Source of the DNA: Hydrocarboniclastica marina
Lineage (GTDB): Bacteria; Pseudomonadota; Gammaproteobacteria; Pseudomonadales; Oleiphilaceae
Reading direction: 5' to 3'
Assembly (NCBI RefSeq): GCF_004851605.1
Contig: NZ_CP031093.1
Span: 2,516,692 to 2,580,691 of the forward strand
DNA: 64,000 nucleotides
Positions within the stretch are counted from its first letter, which is position 1, and the number at the start of each line of letters is the position of its first letter. Both the position numbers and the translations under genes were made by a program. Positions 56,731 to 64,000 of the stretch are shown in pieces. The notes under the pieces were generated by a model. That model worked only from the letters and a program-made list of their open reading frames with translations. It was not told the origin of the DNA and made no database searches.

Positions 56731-58022
56731 GACTCGCCCCCGCCATGGCTCATGGTGCTGTGATCCATGCCTTCATGATCCATCCCCTGCTCATCCATAT
56801 CCTGAGGGGATGACATCCGTTGGAAGTCCGAGGTTTTGCTGGATTCCGAATCGATCAGGAACTGGGCGGATGTGACCACCGTGTCGCCTGGCGAGAGGCC
56901 ATTGAGTATTTCCGCATACTTGTCGCCGACGCGCCCAACGGTCACGTTAACCGACTTGAAGGCGCCCTCTTCCATCGCCAGAACCAGTCGGTCGCTCTGT
57001 CCGGTGCGGATGACCGACTCCCGTGGCACCAGAAACTGCCGCTGTCCCCGTTCGCCCTGAACATCCAGGCGAGCGAACATGCCTGGCATCAGGACACCAT
57101 CATCGTTATCAAAGCGCATCCGCACTTGCGCCGTCCGGGTTTTCGGGTTCACTTCGGGGTAGACGTAATCCACGTTTCCGCGCCACTCGCGACCGGGCAT
57201 GTAATCCAGCGTCATCTGCACCCGGTTACCAGCCTCTACGGCGGAAAGCTGGCTTTCAAACACTTCGCCGATCACCCAGACCTCATCCAGCGCGGCAATC
57301 GATAAAACCCGGTTTCCGGGCTTGATGAACATACCCTCACGAACATTCAGATTCTCGATCACCCCGGAACCCGGAGCGTAAACCGTCATGGTTCTCTGGA
57401 CTTCGCGCTTCTGGCGCAGTTGGCTGATCAGACTAGCCGGTACGTTCAGCGCCAACAATCGCTCGGTAGCAGCATCAACCAGTCTCTGATTGCCACGGTT
57501 CATCGCGAGAAGCAGTTCTTCCTGCGCATTCACAAGGGTGGGCGAGTACAGCGTGTACAAAGGCTTGCCTTGCTCAACAGGCTCGCCCTCGGCTTTGACA
57601 TAAAGCGCTTCGATCCAGCCTTCAACACGAGGGTGCACGTGGGCCATCTCGTCTTCGTTGTACTGCACGTAGCCTACGGTAGTAATGTTGTTAGGCAGGC
57701 GCCCCTGAATCACCGGCTCCGTTCGAACCCCAAGGTTGTTGACGACCGTTGGTGAAATTCGGACCGTGCCGGCTGGATCCTCAGCTGACCCACCCTCCTC
57801 GTATACCGGGATCAGATCCATCCCCATCGGGGATTTTCCGGGTTTGTCACTTTTGAAATTGGGGTCCATCGGGGCTACCCAATACAGCGGCTCCTTTGGG
57901 CCAGAAGCGGCCATTTCAGCTGCAGGCGTCGAAGTCGCGTCAGTGTCAAGCCAGTACGTGGCCCCTGCACCGGCGAGGCCGCCGAGCAATACAAAGCCCA
58001 AAGGGCGAGCAAAATTAGCCAT
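56727..58022 (-). CDS. cusB: Periplasmic adaptor CusB
   Basis: A 431-residue membrane-fusion protein: N-terminal anchor, a heavy-metal-binding segment (YWVAPMDPNFKSDKPGKSPMGMDLIPVYE, read in parts), a lipoyl/alpha-hairpin region and barrel domain (MTVYAPGSGVIENLNVREGMFI), and a Met/His-rich tail (DMDEQGMDHEGMDHSTMSHGGG) similar to CopA repeats. It funnels Cu(I) to CusA. Only 5 bp separate it from cusC. Confidence 0.93.
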   Translation of the reverse strand: MANFARPLGFVLLGGLAGAGATYWLDTDATSTPAAEMAASGPKEPLYWVAPMDPNFKSDKPGKSPMGMDLIPVYEEGGSAEDPAGTVRISPTVVNNLGVRTEPVIQGRLPNNITTVGYVQYNEDEMAHVHPRVEGWIEALYVKAEGEPVEQGKPLYTLYSPTLVNAQEELLLAMNRGNQRLVDAATERLLALNVPASLISQLRQKREVQRTMTVYAPGSGVIENLNVREGMFIKPGNRVLSIAALDEVWVIGEVFESQLSAVEAGNRVQMTLDYMPGREWRGNVDYVYPEVNPKTRTAQVRMRFDNDDGVLMPGMFARLDVQGERGQRQFLVPRESVIRTGQSDRLVLAMEEGAFKSVNVTVGRVGDKYAEILNGLSPGDTVVTSAQFLIDSESSKTSDFQRMSSPQDMDEQGMDHEGMDHSTMSHGGGES

Positions 58023-58027
58023 GATGG

Positions 58028-59347
58028 TCAGTCCTGGTAACGATTCAGTGAAAAGGAAGGTATGTCGGAAGTGTCGGACGTCAGATAACGGAAACTCGCC
58101 AGATTCTTGGCCCGCTCGGCCATCATCTGTATCAATTCAACCTGGGTATTAAGCTCTGCAATTCGCGCTCGTACCGCTTCGGCGAAGTCGCCGTCATCGT
58201 TGTTGTAAGCAGTCAATGCTGCGCTTGCCTGCGCCTCCATTTGCGGCAGCAGGGTCTGTTCATAGAGCTCTATGCGGTCATCCAGTCGTTCGATCCGGGC
58301 CACGGCCGCACGGGCTTTGGCCTGAAGTCCCCGGATCTGCAAAATACGTTCTGTTTTTGCCGCCTCCAGTCGCGCCACTGATGCATTCAGTTTTCGATCC
58401 TGCCGGTTGCCTGTAAAGATCGGGAGATCAAAGCCAATGCCTACAGAGAACAGGTCGGCCCTGTCCTGACCGTTTGGTGCCCGCTCCCTGTATCCATATT
58501 GTGCAGATACTGACCATTCCGGCTTGTAGGCCTGGCGAGCCAGGTCAACGTCAACACTCTGGGCATCAATCAACTGATCAGTCGCGCGGATTGACGGATG
58601 ACGGATCAGTGCCTCTGCGGATGTTTCAGCCCAGCCCAGAGGAAACACTCTCAGCAACTCGTTGGGTACATCTTTACTGACAGCCAGCTTGGCTTGGTCC
58701 GGGCCTATCCACTCTGCCAGCGCCTCGCGGTTCGATGCCTGTTGCAAATGCAGCACCGTCAGCCGGTCCTCAAGTCGCGTCAGTTCCAGCGAGGCACGGA
58801 TTACATCCTGCTGCCTGGAACCTATGCTTGCTGAGGTATACCCGGCCTCGGCGACATCCTCTAACTGCTGAAACAGAGCACGATTATCTTCAATCAGTTC
58901 GATGCTTTGCTGGGTTCGCCAGACCTCAAGCCAGAGATGCGCTACCGATTCCATGACCTGCGCCCGGCGGTTCTCGCGCCGAAAAGGCTGAACGCCTGCC
59001 ATTTCCTGCTTTTTTTCACTGGCCAGCTGACGGCTATCACCTCGCGGAATTCGCTGGGTAAATCCAATGGTGGCCTGAGTCATTGCCTCCTGTCCGGTAT
59101 CGAAAGTATCCGTGGGCAAATTCGCGGCACCAAGCGTCATCCGGGGGTCCGGGAGTGCCCCATCGGCAACAGCTTCTTCCAACAGAGCATCTTGCATCTG
59201 CACACTCTGACGCAGCCACGGATCGTTCTCGATGGCCGCATCAATCGCGCCGGTTAACTCAAGTCTGGTTGCCGTCCAAGCGGGCAAACTGGTCAAAACC
59301 AGAGCACCGAGAAAGGCCGGCTTTATAAGGTGAGGAAGAATGGACAA
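58028..59347 (-). CDS. cusC: Outer-membrane efflux channel CusC (TolC family)
   Basis: A 439-residue TolC-type protein with a signal peptide (FLGALVLTSLPAWTATR) and the two long helical repeats of the family (AIENDPWLRQSVQMQDALLEEAVADG..., VARIERLDDRIELYEQTLL). I place the start at the TTG at 59347 because GGAG lies 8 bp before it and the signal peptide follows; the longer frame would put 29 polar residues in front. First gene of the cus operon. Confidence 0.88.
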   Translation of the reverse strand: MSILPHLIKPAFLGALVLTSLPAWTATRLELTGAIDAAIENDPWLRQSVQMQDALLEEAVADGALPDPRMTLGAANLPTDTFDTGQEAMTQATIGFTQRIPRGDSRQLASEKKQEMAGVQPFRRENRRAQVMESVAHLWLEVWRTQQSIELIEDNRALFQQLEDVAEAGYTSASIGSRQQDVIRASLELTRLEDRLTVLHLQQASNREALAEWIGPDQAKLAVSKDVPNELLRVFPLGWAETSAEALIRHPSIRATDQLIDAQSVDVDLARQAYKPEWSVSAQYGYRERAPNGQDRADLFSVGIGFDLPIFTGNRQDRKLNASVARLEAAKTERILQIRGLQAKARAAVARIERLDDRIELYEQTLLPQMEAQASAALTAYNNDDGDFAEAVRARIAELNTQVELIQMMAERAKNLASFRYLTSDTSDIPSFSLNRYQD

Positions 59348-59397
59348 CGTTATATCTCCATTGAAATGTTTCTGACTCGCAATCTTATAGCGCTTAT

Positions 59398-59413
59398 CTG
59401 AAACCAAACTGAA
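59398..59413 (-). promoter_or_regulatory. TTCAG direct repeat before cusCBA
   Basis: CTGAA on the plus strand at 59398 and 59409, i.e. TTCAG repeats reading left, followed 8 bp later by TATAAG. It lies about 50 bp before the TTG start of cusC. Confidence 0.7.
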
Positions 59414-59500
59414 TTGCAGAACGAAAATGCACAATTTGATTTATATCAAGACACTGTTATTCCTGAAAAAAATTACTTTATTTTAAATTTTCTTATTTCT

Positions 59501-59534
59501 TTCAGGATCAATTCAGAAACCGATGCTTTAATTA
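59501..59534 (+). promoter_or_regulatory. TTCAG promoter cut off from its gene by IS1380
   Basis: TTCAG at 59501 and 59512, then 12 bp to TAATTA (59529-59534). The next element is the IS1380 insertion at 59552. Without it the promoter would sit about 60 bp before the ribosome site of the gene at 61126. Confidence 0.75.
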
Positions 59535-59551
59535 AATCACCAACCAACTAG

Positions 59552-61110
59552 CCCGGATTTCTCATAGTAGTCCCTGATGGGCGGATGCCTGAGGATATCC
59601 CGGTTTTCGGTGTCTCGTCCGGGGTTTTTTGATCAGATATTAATCAATTCCTGATGTGCAGACACAATTCCCCCTTTCCCCCATTACTGACGGGCCGGGG
59701 GAGCCCGCTGATCTAGGTGGGCACCAGCCGCTGAACCAGGGCTGATAATTCTGTCTTATACGGATAGCTATCACTCATCAACACCCGGATTCGGCGGGTA
59801 TTGCGGATGATCACAGCGCCGACCTTGATCAGTTTCAACCGCAGGGTGCCAGCGCTCATGCGCTCGAAGGGCGTGCTTTTCAGATGCACCCGCAGACGCT
59901 CGAATAGGGTGTAGGCAAAGCCGGAGAGTATCAGCCGCCACTGATTGGTCCACCATTGGGTACTCGATGTGCGGTCGGCAAACAGATCCAGCTGCTGATC
60001 CTTGATCCGGTTTTCCATGTCACCGCGGGCGCAATACTGTTCGTAGTAGAGCTTGAACCCCTCGTCGTAGCGGGAGCTGATGACGAAGCGGGGATTCGGA
60101 CCCTGGGGGCCGTATTCCAGGCGGGCGACGACCAGCCGTTCCTGCTGCCAGCTTCGGGCCTTGTAGTTAAAGCGGAACGTAACGGCCAGCTTGTCGCCGG
60201 TGGCTTCATGATATTCCTGGACCTTGTCCATGGCGGGTGCCGCCAGGGTTTCCAGCCGCGTATTGCGCGCCATGCCCACGATGTAATCCACCTGGTTGTG
60301 GTCACACCAGGCCAGGATTCGGGGCTTGCAGAAGTGGGAATCACCCCGGAACACAATGCGGGTTTCTGACCAGTAGCGCCGGATAAACCGCACCAATAGG
60401 GCTAGAATGGCCCAGCTGTGCCGGGCATCACCCCGATTACTGGTGCGCAGATAGCTCACCAGCAGGTGCCGTCCGCAGAAGACATACAGCGGGAAGTAGC
60501 AGTGGTGATCGTAGTACCGGTTGAAGAACTTGCCCGGCTGGTCGCCGTGCACCGGAATATCCGTGCCGTCGAAATCCAGCACGATTTCCTTTGGCGGCTT
60601 GTCGTGCTGCTCAATGAAATGATGCCAGAGCAGCTCATGGGCCTTCACGATGGTTTGCCGGTCCACGGCCTGTTCCATTCGGCAGAGCGTGGACTTGCCG
60701 GCCAGGACGGAGACCTCACCCGTGGCGGATTGCAGCGCCTGATCAAAGCGTAGCGCTTCATGGTCATTCAGGTCTTCGTATCCGCCGGCCACGCCGTAGA
60801 CCCGTTGCCGGACCATGGTATCGAGTTGGTGACGAACCATCGTGGAATCCCGCTGATCGACCAGAGTCTCGGCCAGTCGCTGGGTTAACTGGTGTTGCTT
60901 ATCGACTTCGCGTAATAACAACAAGCCAGCATCGGAGGTGATGTGGCCTCCGGAGAAATCGGCTTCAATCTGACGGCGGAACAGTGGCGAGAAGGTCAGC
61001 TTTTCGGGTACCATTTTGGATGCGGCTTCTGGTGGTTCGTTTTTGGTGTAAGGTCCTGAAATGTTACCACTTTAAGCCGCTTTTTCCTTCCTCCTCATGA
61101 GAAATCCGGG
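59552..61110. mobile_element. IS1380-family element (1,559 bp)
   Basis: Ends begin CCCGGATTTCTCAT on both sides (14-bp inverted repeats), flanked by CTAG duplications at 59548-59551 and 61111-61114. It carries one transposase gene on the minus strand. Confidence 0.93.
59713..61014 (-). CDS. IS1380-family transposase
   Basis: A 433-residue DDE transposase: FRRQIEADFSGGHITSDAGLLLLREVD, KEIVLDFDGTDIPVHG (D), RIVFRGDSHFCKPRILAWCD (D) and the C-terminal YCARGDMENRIKDQQLDLFADRTS (E) with the LR...N spacing of the family. Intact, so probably active. Confidence 0.94.
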   Translation of the reverse strand: MVPEKLTFSPLFRRQIEADFSGGHITSDAGLLLLREVDKQHQLTQRLAETLVDQRDSTMVRHQLDTMVRQRVYGVAGGYEDLNDHEALRFDQALQSATGEVSVLAGKSTLCRMEQAVDRQTIVKAHELLWHHFIEQHDKPPKEIVLDFDGTDIPVHGDQPGKFFNRYYDHHCYFPLYVFCGRHLLVSYLRTSNRGDARHSWAILALLVRFIRRYWSETRIVFRGDSHFCKPRILAWCDHNQVDYIVGMARNTRLETLAAPAMDKVQEYHEATGDKLAVTFRFNYKARSWQQERLVVARLEYGPQGPNPRFVISSRYDEGFKLYYEQYCARGDMENRIKDQQLDLFADRTSSTQWWTNQWRLILSGFAYTLFERLRVHLKSTPFERMSAGTLRLKLIKVGAVIIRNTRRIRVLMSDSYPYKTELSALVQRLVPT

Positions 61111-61125
61111 CTAGGAGGTGTAAGA

Positions 61126-61410
61126 ATGAAAAATTTACTTATATTTGCAGCAGCAGTTACTGTTTCAACGTCCGTACTCGCCGGCAACATGTCAGACAAT
61201 AAGGACATGAGGGCCATGCACAGCCAAATGATGGACAAATCATCCATTGAAGAAATACTTAAGAATGAAGAGATGCAGCGCTTGCACAGAGACATGACAC
61301 GTAATGCGATGTCCGAAGGGGGCTTTGAGGCTCGCGTGCAAATGATGACGGAAGAAGGCCGAGCTTATCACAACGCTCTGAAAAAAAGGCAAAAAAATAC
61401 CGCAGGGTAA
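61126..61410 (+). CDS. Small secreted Met-rich protein
   Basis: A 94-residue protein with a signal peptide (about 1-19, ending SVLAG) and a Met/Asp/Glu-rich mature part (NMSDNKDMRAMHSQMMDKSSIEE, RNAMSEGGFEARVQMM). No family recognised. The ribosome site CTAGGAGGTG is partly the IS target duplication, so the IS left translation signals intact but separated them from the promoter. Met spacing suggests Cu(I) contact, by inference. Confidence 0.7.
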   Translation: MKNLLIFAAAVTVSTSVLAGNMSDNKDMRAMHSQMMDKSSIEEILKNEEMQRLHRDMTRNAMSEGGFEARVQMMTEEGRAYHNALKKRQKNTAG

Positions 61411-61483
61411 TTCCTGCGGCAAAGTCAACTCGTGGAGACGCAAGCGTCGGCTGGCTCGGGCTTCGAGCAGTCGACGTCCTGAT
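61391..61483 (-). ncRNA. Candidate copper-regulated sRNA or antisense RNA
   Basis: A leftward TTCAG promoter (61508-61523, then TACTTG at 61490-61495) is followed about 90 bp later by a 7-bp stem (CCGCAGG/CCTGCGG, 61400-61419) and a T-rich run (61397-61391). The promoter linker matches those of the small secreted protein genes. The 3' end overlaps the last 20 bp of the 61126 gene on the other strand. No coding frame fits. Confidence 0.5.
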
Positions 61484-61507
61484 CACGCTCAAGTAAATCA
61501 CAGAAAA

Positions 61508-61523
61508 CTGAAACTGAACTGAA
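61508..61523 (-). promoter_or_regulatory. TTCAG direct repeat, leftward, between small genes
   Basis: Plus-strand CTGAA at 61508 and 61519 (with an extra one at 61514). Read left: TTCAG repeats 11 bp apart, then 12 bp to TACTTG. Confidence 0.7.
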
Positions 61524-61559
61524 TTTCTTGAACGGTTTAAGGTAATTAAGGAGAGCATC

Positions 61560-61799
61560 ATGAAAAAAATCATTATCGCTGCCGCAGCTGCCACTTTATT
61601 TTCTACAATGGCCACTGCCAATTCAGGATTGGCCGATCGAATTAATGAAGCGCGCACTTACCCGAACAAAACAGCCGACGCAAAAACCAGAATGATGACC
61701 TGCATGAAAGAAATGCAATCTCAAAAATCAATGAACGGGTCCAATGTCAATAAGCAGCAAAAAATATCAGTCAGAAACACACACCACAATCATACTTAA
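61560..61799 (+). CDS. Small secreted protein, DRIN-YPNKT family (copy 3)
   Basis: A 79-residue relative of the 46398 and 50711 products: signal peptide ending MATAN, then GLADRINEARTYPNKTADAK, one cysteine and several Met, and a His-rich end (RNTHHNHT). It keeps the core motif while the tail is unrelated, which defines the conserved part of the family. AAGGAGAGC precedes ATG. Confidence 0.75.
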   Translation: MKKIIIAAAAATLFSTMATANSGLADRINEARTYPNKTADAKTRMMTCMKEMQSQKSMNGSNVNKQQKISVRNTHHNHT

Positions 61800-61829
61800 A
61801 TAAATCCAGCGTGTTAGAGAATAACCAGT

Positions 61830-61860
61830 AGTCGACTGTCTCTTAGAACGACAGTCGACT
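61830..61860 (+). terminator. Terminator after third small protein gene
   Basis: AGTCGACTGTC and GACAGTCGACT, a perfect 11-bp stem with 9-nt loop, followed by ATTTATT. Confidence 0.7.
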
Positions 61861-61916
61861 ATTTATTAAATATTGAAAATACAGAAAGTAATTTACTTCA
61901 CTTCCACGATGCCTCT

Positions 61917-62079
61917 TCATTTGGCTCTCAGAGTCAACCACCCAAGAAACATCCATTTGACAATCAGGCCCGTTATCGGTGGCAAGAAAACCCATTGTGC
62001 AAGAGGAATTACCCCTGTGCCTGTCCATGTGACTACCGGCATTAACTCGCTATAATTCCATCTTAAACCTGCCGAACCA
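61917..62079 (-). pseudogene. C-terminal fragment of a membrane protein
   Basis: The minus strand encodes LRWNYSELMPVVTWTGTGVI and then a hydrophobic tail PLAQWVFLPPITGLIVKWMF ending GWLTLRAK. Its N-terminal part is missing; upstream DNA switches abruptly to the LolA-like gene. Family not recognised. Confidence 0.5.
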
Positions 62080-62266
62080 TCCAGGCCTCCAGGTCCGGTT
62101 CCCAGGTCCAGTATTCGGTTTCGATACGCATGGTGAAACGGCCGTGGTTGCTGTCCGACCACAGGGTGGCCTCCATCCCCTCAATCAATGATTCCGCCGA
62201 GGGCGCACCACCCAGCGCACTGCCCGGAAAAACACTTAGAAAAGCCACCACCCATAAGCATTTCAT
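62063..62266 (-). pseudogene. Truncated outer-membrane lipoprotein-sorting (LolA-like) protein
   Basis: 67 residues: signal peptide (to SALGGAP), then AESLIEGMEATLWSDSNHGRFTMRIETEYW and EAWMV. This is the opening of LolA-like 'outer membrane lipoprotein-sorting' proteins, usually about 250 residues. It stops where the membrane-protein fragment begins, so a deletion probably fused the two. Confidence 0.6.
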
Positions 62267-62307
62267 ACGCTGCCTCCTTGAGTTAATCGTCTGATTACCC
62301 AGAGAAA

Positions 62308-62730
62308 TCAGAGCCCACTCCTTTCAGACCATGCCTCATAGATCCGCTTGTCCCATTTGCTCTGGAAATAGGCGATAGCGGCTTTTTGATCGTCCCTGGA
62401 GAGCTCGTCTGCGAAGGCCGGCATTTTCCCACCCATGGGGGCGCCACCTTGACTAATTGTACCCATCAGCGTGTCGAAGGAATGGTGCCAGGCATGACCT
62501 GTTCCGTTGAGCGGTGGCGGCGGGTAAGAGCCATCCTTCAGAGTCTTTTTCCAATTGAAAGCGCCTTGGGCATTGCCGCCATGGCAGCTTGCGCAGTTGT
62601 CGTCGAACACCACTGCGCCGCGCTCGACCTCAGCCTGTGTGTACCAGCGGTCATCCACCGTCTGTTTACCGCAGCCGCTGATTAGTGCGACTGCAAGAAC
62701 GCCTACTGAGATAGTTGCCCCATGCATCAT
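62308..62730 (-). CDS. Lipoprotein cytochrome c
   Basis: A 140-residue class I cytochrome c. Lipobox ALISGCGK near residue 19-26, one haem site CASCHGG, and a distal methionine in GGKMPAF. GHAWHHSF adds histidines of unknown role. A periplasm-facing lipid-anchored electron carrier. Its ATG at 62730 overlaps the stop of the upstream gene. Confidence 0.9.
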   Translation of the reverse strand: MMHGATISVGVLAVALISGCGKQTVDDRWYTQAEVERGAVVFDDNCASCHGGNAQGAFNWKKTLKDGSYPPPPLNGTGHAWHHSFDTLMGTISQGGAPMGGKMPAFADELSRDDQKAAIAYFQSKWDKRIYEAWSERSGL

Positions 62731-63392
62731 TCTTGTTCCTCGATTTCCTTGCGCCTCAAATTCCTCAATCGCGGAATAAAACGGGGAGTTCTGGCTGCAT
62801 AGGCCCGCCAATCGGAGCCGAACGCTTTTTCTGTTTCACGCTCCTCGTGAATAGACAGGCGCGAGTACATCCACACCAGCACCGGGAACATGGCCAGCGT
62901 CAGCAGCGTTGGCCACTGCAGCAGAAAACCGAACATGATGAGCACGAAGCCGGAATACTGAGGGTGGCGAACGTGGGCATACAGGCCGGTTGTGGCCAAC
63001 TGCCCTGCCTTTTGCGCGGCATACAGGGTACGCCAGCCAGCCGCAATCAGATAAAACCCAAGGCCAATAAACACTGTGCTCAAGAGATGAAACGGCCCAA
63101 AGTGTGGGGAACCCTTCCAACCAAACAGCATTTCCAGCAAGTGGCCACTGTCGTGAGCCAACCAGTTCACGTCGGGATACTGGCTCTGCAGCCAGCCGGA
63201 GAGGAAGTAGAGCGTCAGCGGGAACCCGTACATCTCGGTGAACAGTGCCACCAGAAACGCGCTGAAGGCACCAAACGAACGCCAGTCCCGGCGGGTCTGC
63301 GGTTTGAAAAAACTGAAGGCGAAGAATATGAAAATCGCCGAATTCAGCACCACTAGGCTCCAAAGGCCATAATCCGATGCACCATCAGTCAT
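62727..63392 (-). CDS. Isoprenylcysteine methyltransferase-like membrane protein
   Basis: A 221-residue protein with about five membrane helices and the C-terminal ICMT/NnrU block GLYAHVRHPQYSGFVLIMFGFLLQWPT and YSRLSIHEERETEKAFGSDWRAYAARTPRFIP. Relatives methylate small molecules or lipids with SAM; many occur beside heavy-metal genes. I start at 63392 after GTGGAG; an upstream frame is longer but overlaps the next gene more. Confidence 0.82.
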   Translation of the reverse strand: MTDGASDYGLWSLVVLNSAIFIFFAFSFFKPQTRRDWRSFGAFSAFLVALFTEMYGFPLTLYFLSGWLQSQYPDVNWLAHDSGHLLEMLFGWKGSPHFGPFHLLSTVFIGLGFYLIAAGWRTLYAAQKAGQLATTGLYAHVRHPQYSGFVLIMFGFLLQWPTLLTLAMFPVLVWMYSRLSIHEERETEKAFGSDWRAYAARTPRFIPRLRNLRRKEIEEQE

Positions 63393-63606
63393 CACGCTGC
63401 TCTCCACTCTTTCCCGGTTGCTCTGCCTGGTGGTTATGTCCTCCATGTCCTCCATGCCCTCCGTGCATAAAAATATGGATCAGCGGACAAGCAAGCAGTA
63501 TCAGCCAGGGCAAGGCGCCAAGCAGATGAACCTTGTGTTCTCCCCAGAGTAAAACCAGTGCGATAACGGCAAACATTGCCAAGGTAATTTTAAAGCGTCG
63601 ATCCAT
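63385..63606 (-). CDS. DUF2933 small membrane protein
   Basis: A 73-residue protein with two membrane helices (ITLAMFAVIALVLLWGEHKVHLLGALPWLILLACPLIHIFMH, read in parts) and a Gly/His-rich tail (GGHGGHGGHNHQ) likely to bind metal. DUF2933 proteins are common in copper and heavy-metal clusters. Overlaps the next gene by 8 bp. Confidence 0.88.
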   Translation of the reverse strand: MDRRFKITLAMFAVIALVLLWGEHKVHLLGALPWLILLACPLIHIFMHGGHGGHGGHNHQAEQPGKSGEQRDD

Positions 63607-63647
63607 GAGCGGTTCCTTTGCGAAAAAGCCAGTGTCAGAACAGGGTA

Positions 63648-64000
63648 CTAATGGGCCTCAAGGGATATCTGATGGCCTATGCCGCTCAGCGCGATCTCAT
63701 CAACCACATCGAGGGATTCCGGGTCGAGCACCCAAAGCTTGTTCTCTGCCCGACTGGTCACCAGTAGCTGGCCATCGTAGGGAGAGACCGCAAGATGATA
63801 GGGCGCAGGAGCCAGCGGCCTGGTGTGGCGGGCGCCGCTGGCTAGCTCAATCCGGACCACTTGGTTGCCGCCCTGGCTGGTGGCATAGAGGGTCTGGCCA
63901 TCTGCGCTCAAGCCAACGCCATGGGGCGCCTCCCCAACCTCGTACCGGTTCGCCACCGCGCCTTTGGCAAGCTCAAGGACAAGAACCTGGCCGGATGCAG
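63648..64000 (-). CDS. YncE-type beta-propeller protein, C-terminal part
   Basis: The frame is open to the window edge, so this is a 117-residue C-terminal part. Repeated blades read HGVGLSADGQTLYATSQGGNQVVRIEL and HLAVSPYDGQLLVTSRAENKLWVLD, the YVTN/YncE propeller pattern. Probably periplasmic; relatives sit with c-type cytochromes or metal genes. The start lies outside the window. Confidence 0.85.
   Translation of the reverse strand, partial: ASGQVLVLELAKGAVANRYEVGEAPHGVGLSADGQTLYATSQGGNQVVRIELASGARHTRPLAPAPYHLAVSPYDGQLLVTSRAENKLWVLDPESLDVVDEIALSGIGHQISLEAH

Overview
The window looks like a chromosomal stretch of a marine gammaproteobacterium. A Marinobacter-type organism is my inference from gene content: Rsm-type sRNA, RAYT/REPIN pairs, a GGDEF-EAL sensor and a large copper locus. 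It mixes core genes with heavily reworked accessory DNA. No tRNA, rRNA or CRISPR array was seen.

Layout. 1-9.1 kb: a leftward O-antigen/exopolysaccharide operon (rmlB, rmlA, a VioA-like aminotransferase, an ATP-grasp ligase, a GNAT acyltransferase, flippase, glycosyltransferase, polymerase, asparagine synthetase), then a Wzz-like chain-length regulator and cysQ. 11.5-14.5 kb: a comEA-like gene, a strong candidate for a GacA-controlled Rsm/Csr sRNA, a RAYT transposase gene between two REPINs, an orphan antitoxin and a zeta-toxin gene broken by a 61-bp inversion. 14.8-33.1 kb: an integrative element. Its tyrosine integrase gene is split by a 7,116-bp IS66-type unit that carries a mer operon and is bounded by perfect 12-bp ends and an 8-bp target duplication. 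Behind it lie a KAP NTPase, an AlpA regulator, a three-gene ABC-3C (Lamassu-like) conflict system, an XRE regulator with a palindromic operator, and a ParS-type antitoxin followed by a winged-helix-like gene. 33.2-37.1 kb: a GGDEF-EAL protein and two decayed genes.

37.5-62 kb is a copper and stress locus. It holds egtB-egtD, a PhoPQ-like two-component system, a cupredoxin, two divergent copA-copB pairs, a cusCBA efflux operon and small secreted proteins of an apparently uncharacterised family. Nine sites with the same direct repeat, TTCAG-N6-TTCAG (11-bp period), precede most of these units, often 12 bp before a -10-like hexamer. I infer that the neighbouring OmpR-family regulator binds them and that they define one regulon. 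Two of these promoters point away from any gene and into short stretches ending in strong terminators, which suggests copper-controlled small RNAs. An IS1380 element has inserted between one such box and the ribosome binding site of a small secreted protein gene.

62-64 kb: a fusion of gene remnants, then a leftward operon with a lipoprotein cytochrome c, an isoprenylcysteine-methyltransferase-like membrane protein, a DUF2933 protein and the end of a beta-propeller protein. Mobile elements (IS66-mer, two IS3 types, IS1380, RAYT/REPIN) and several broken genes show the region is under active rearrangement.
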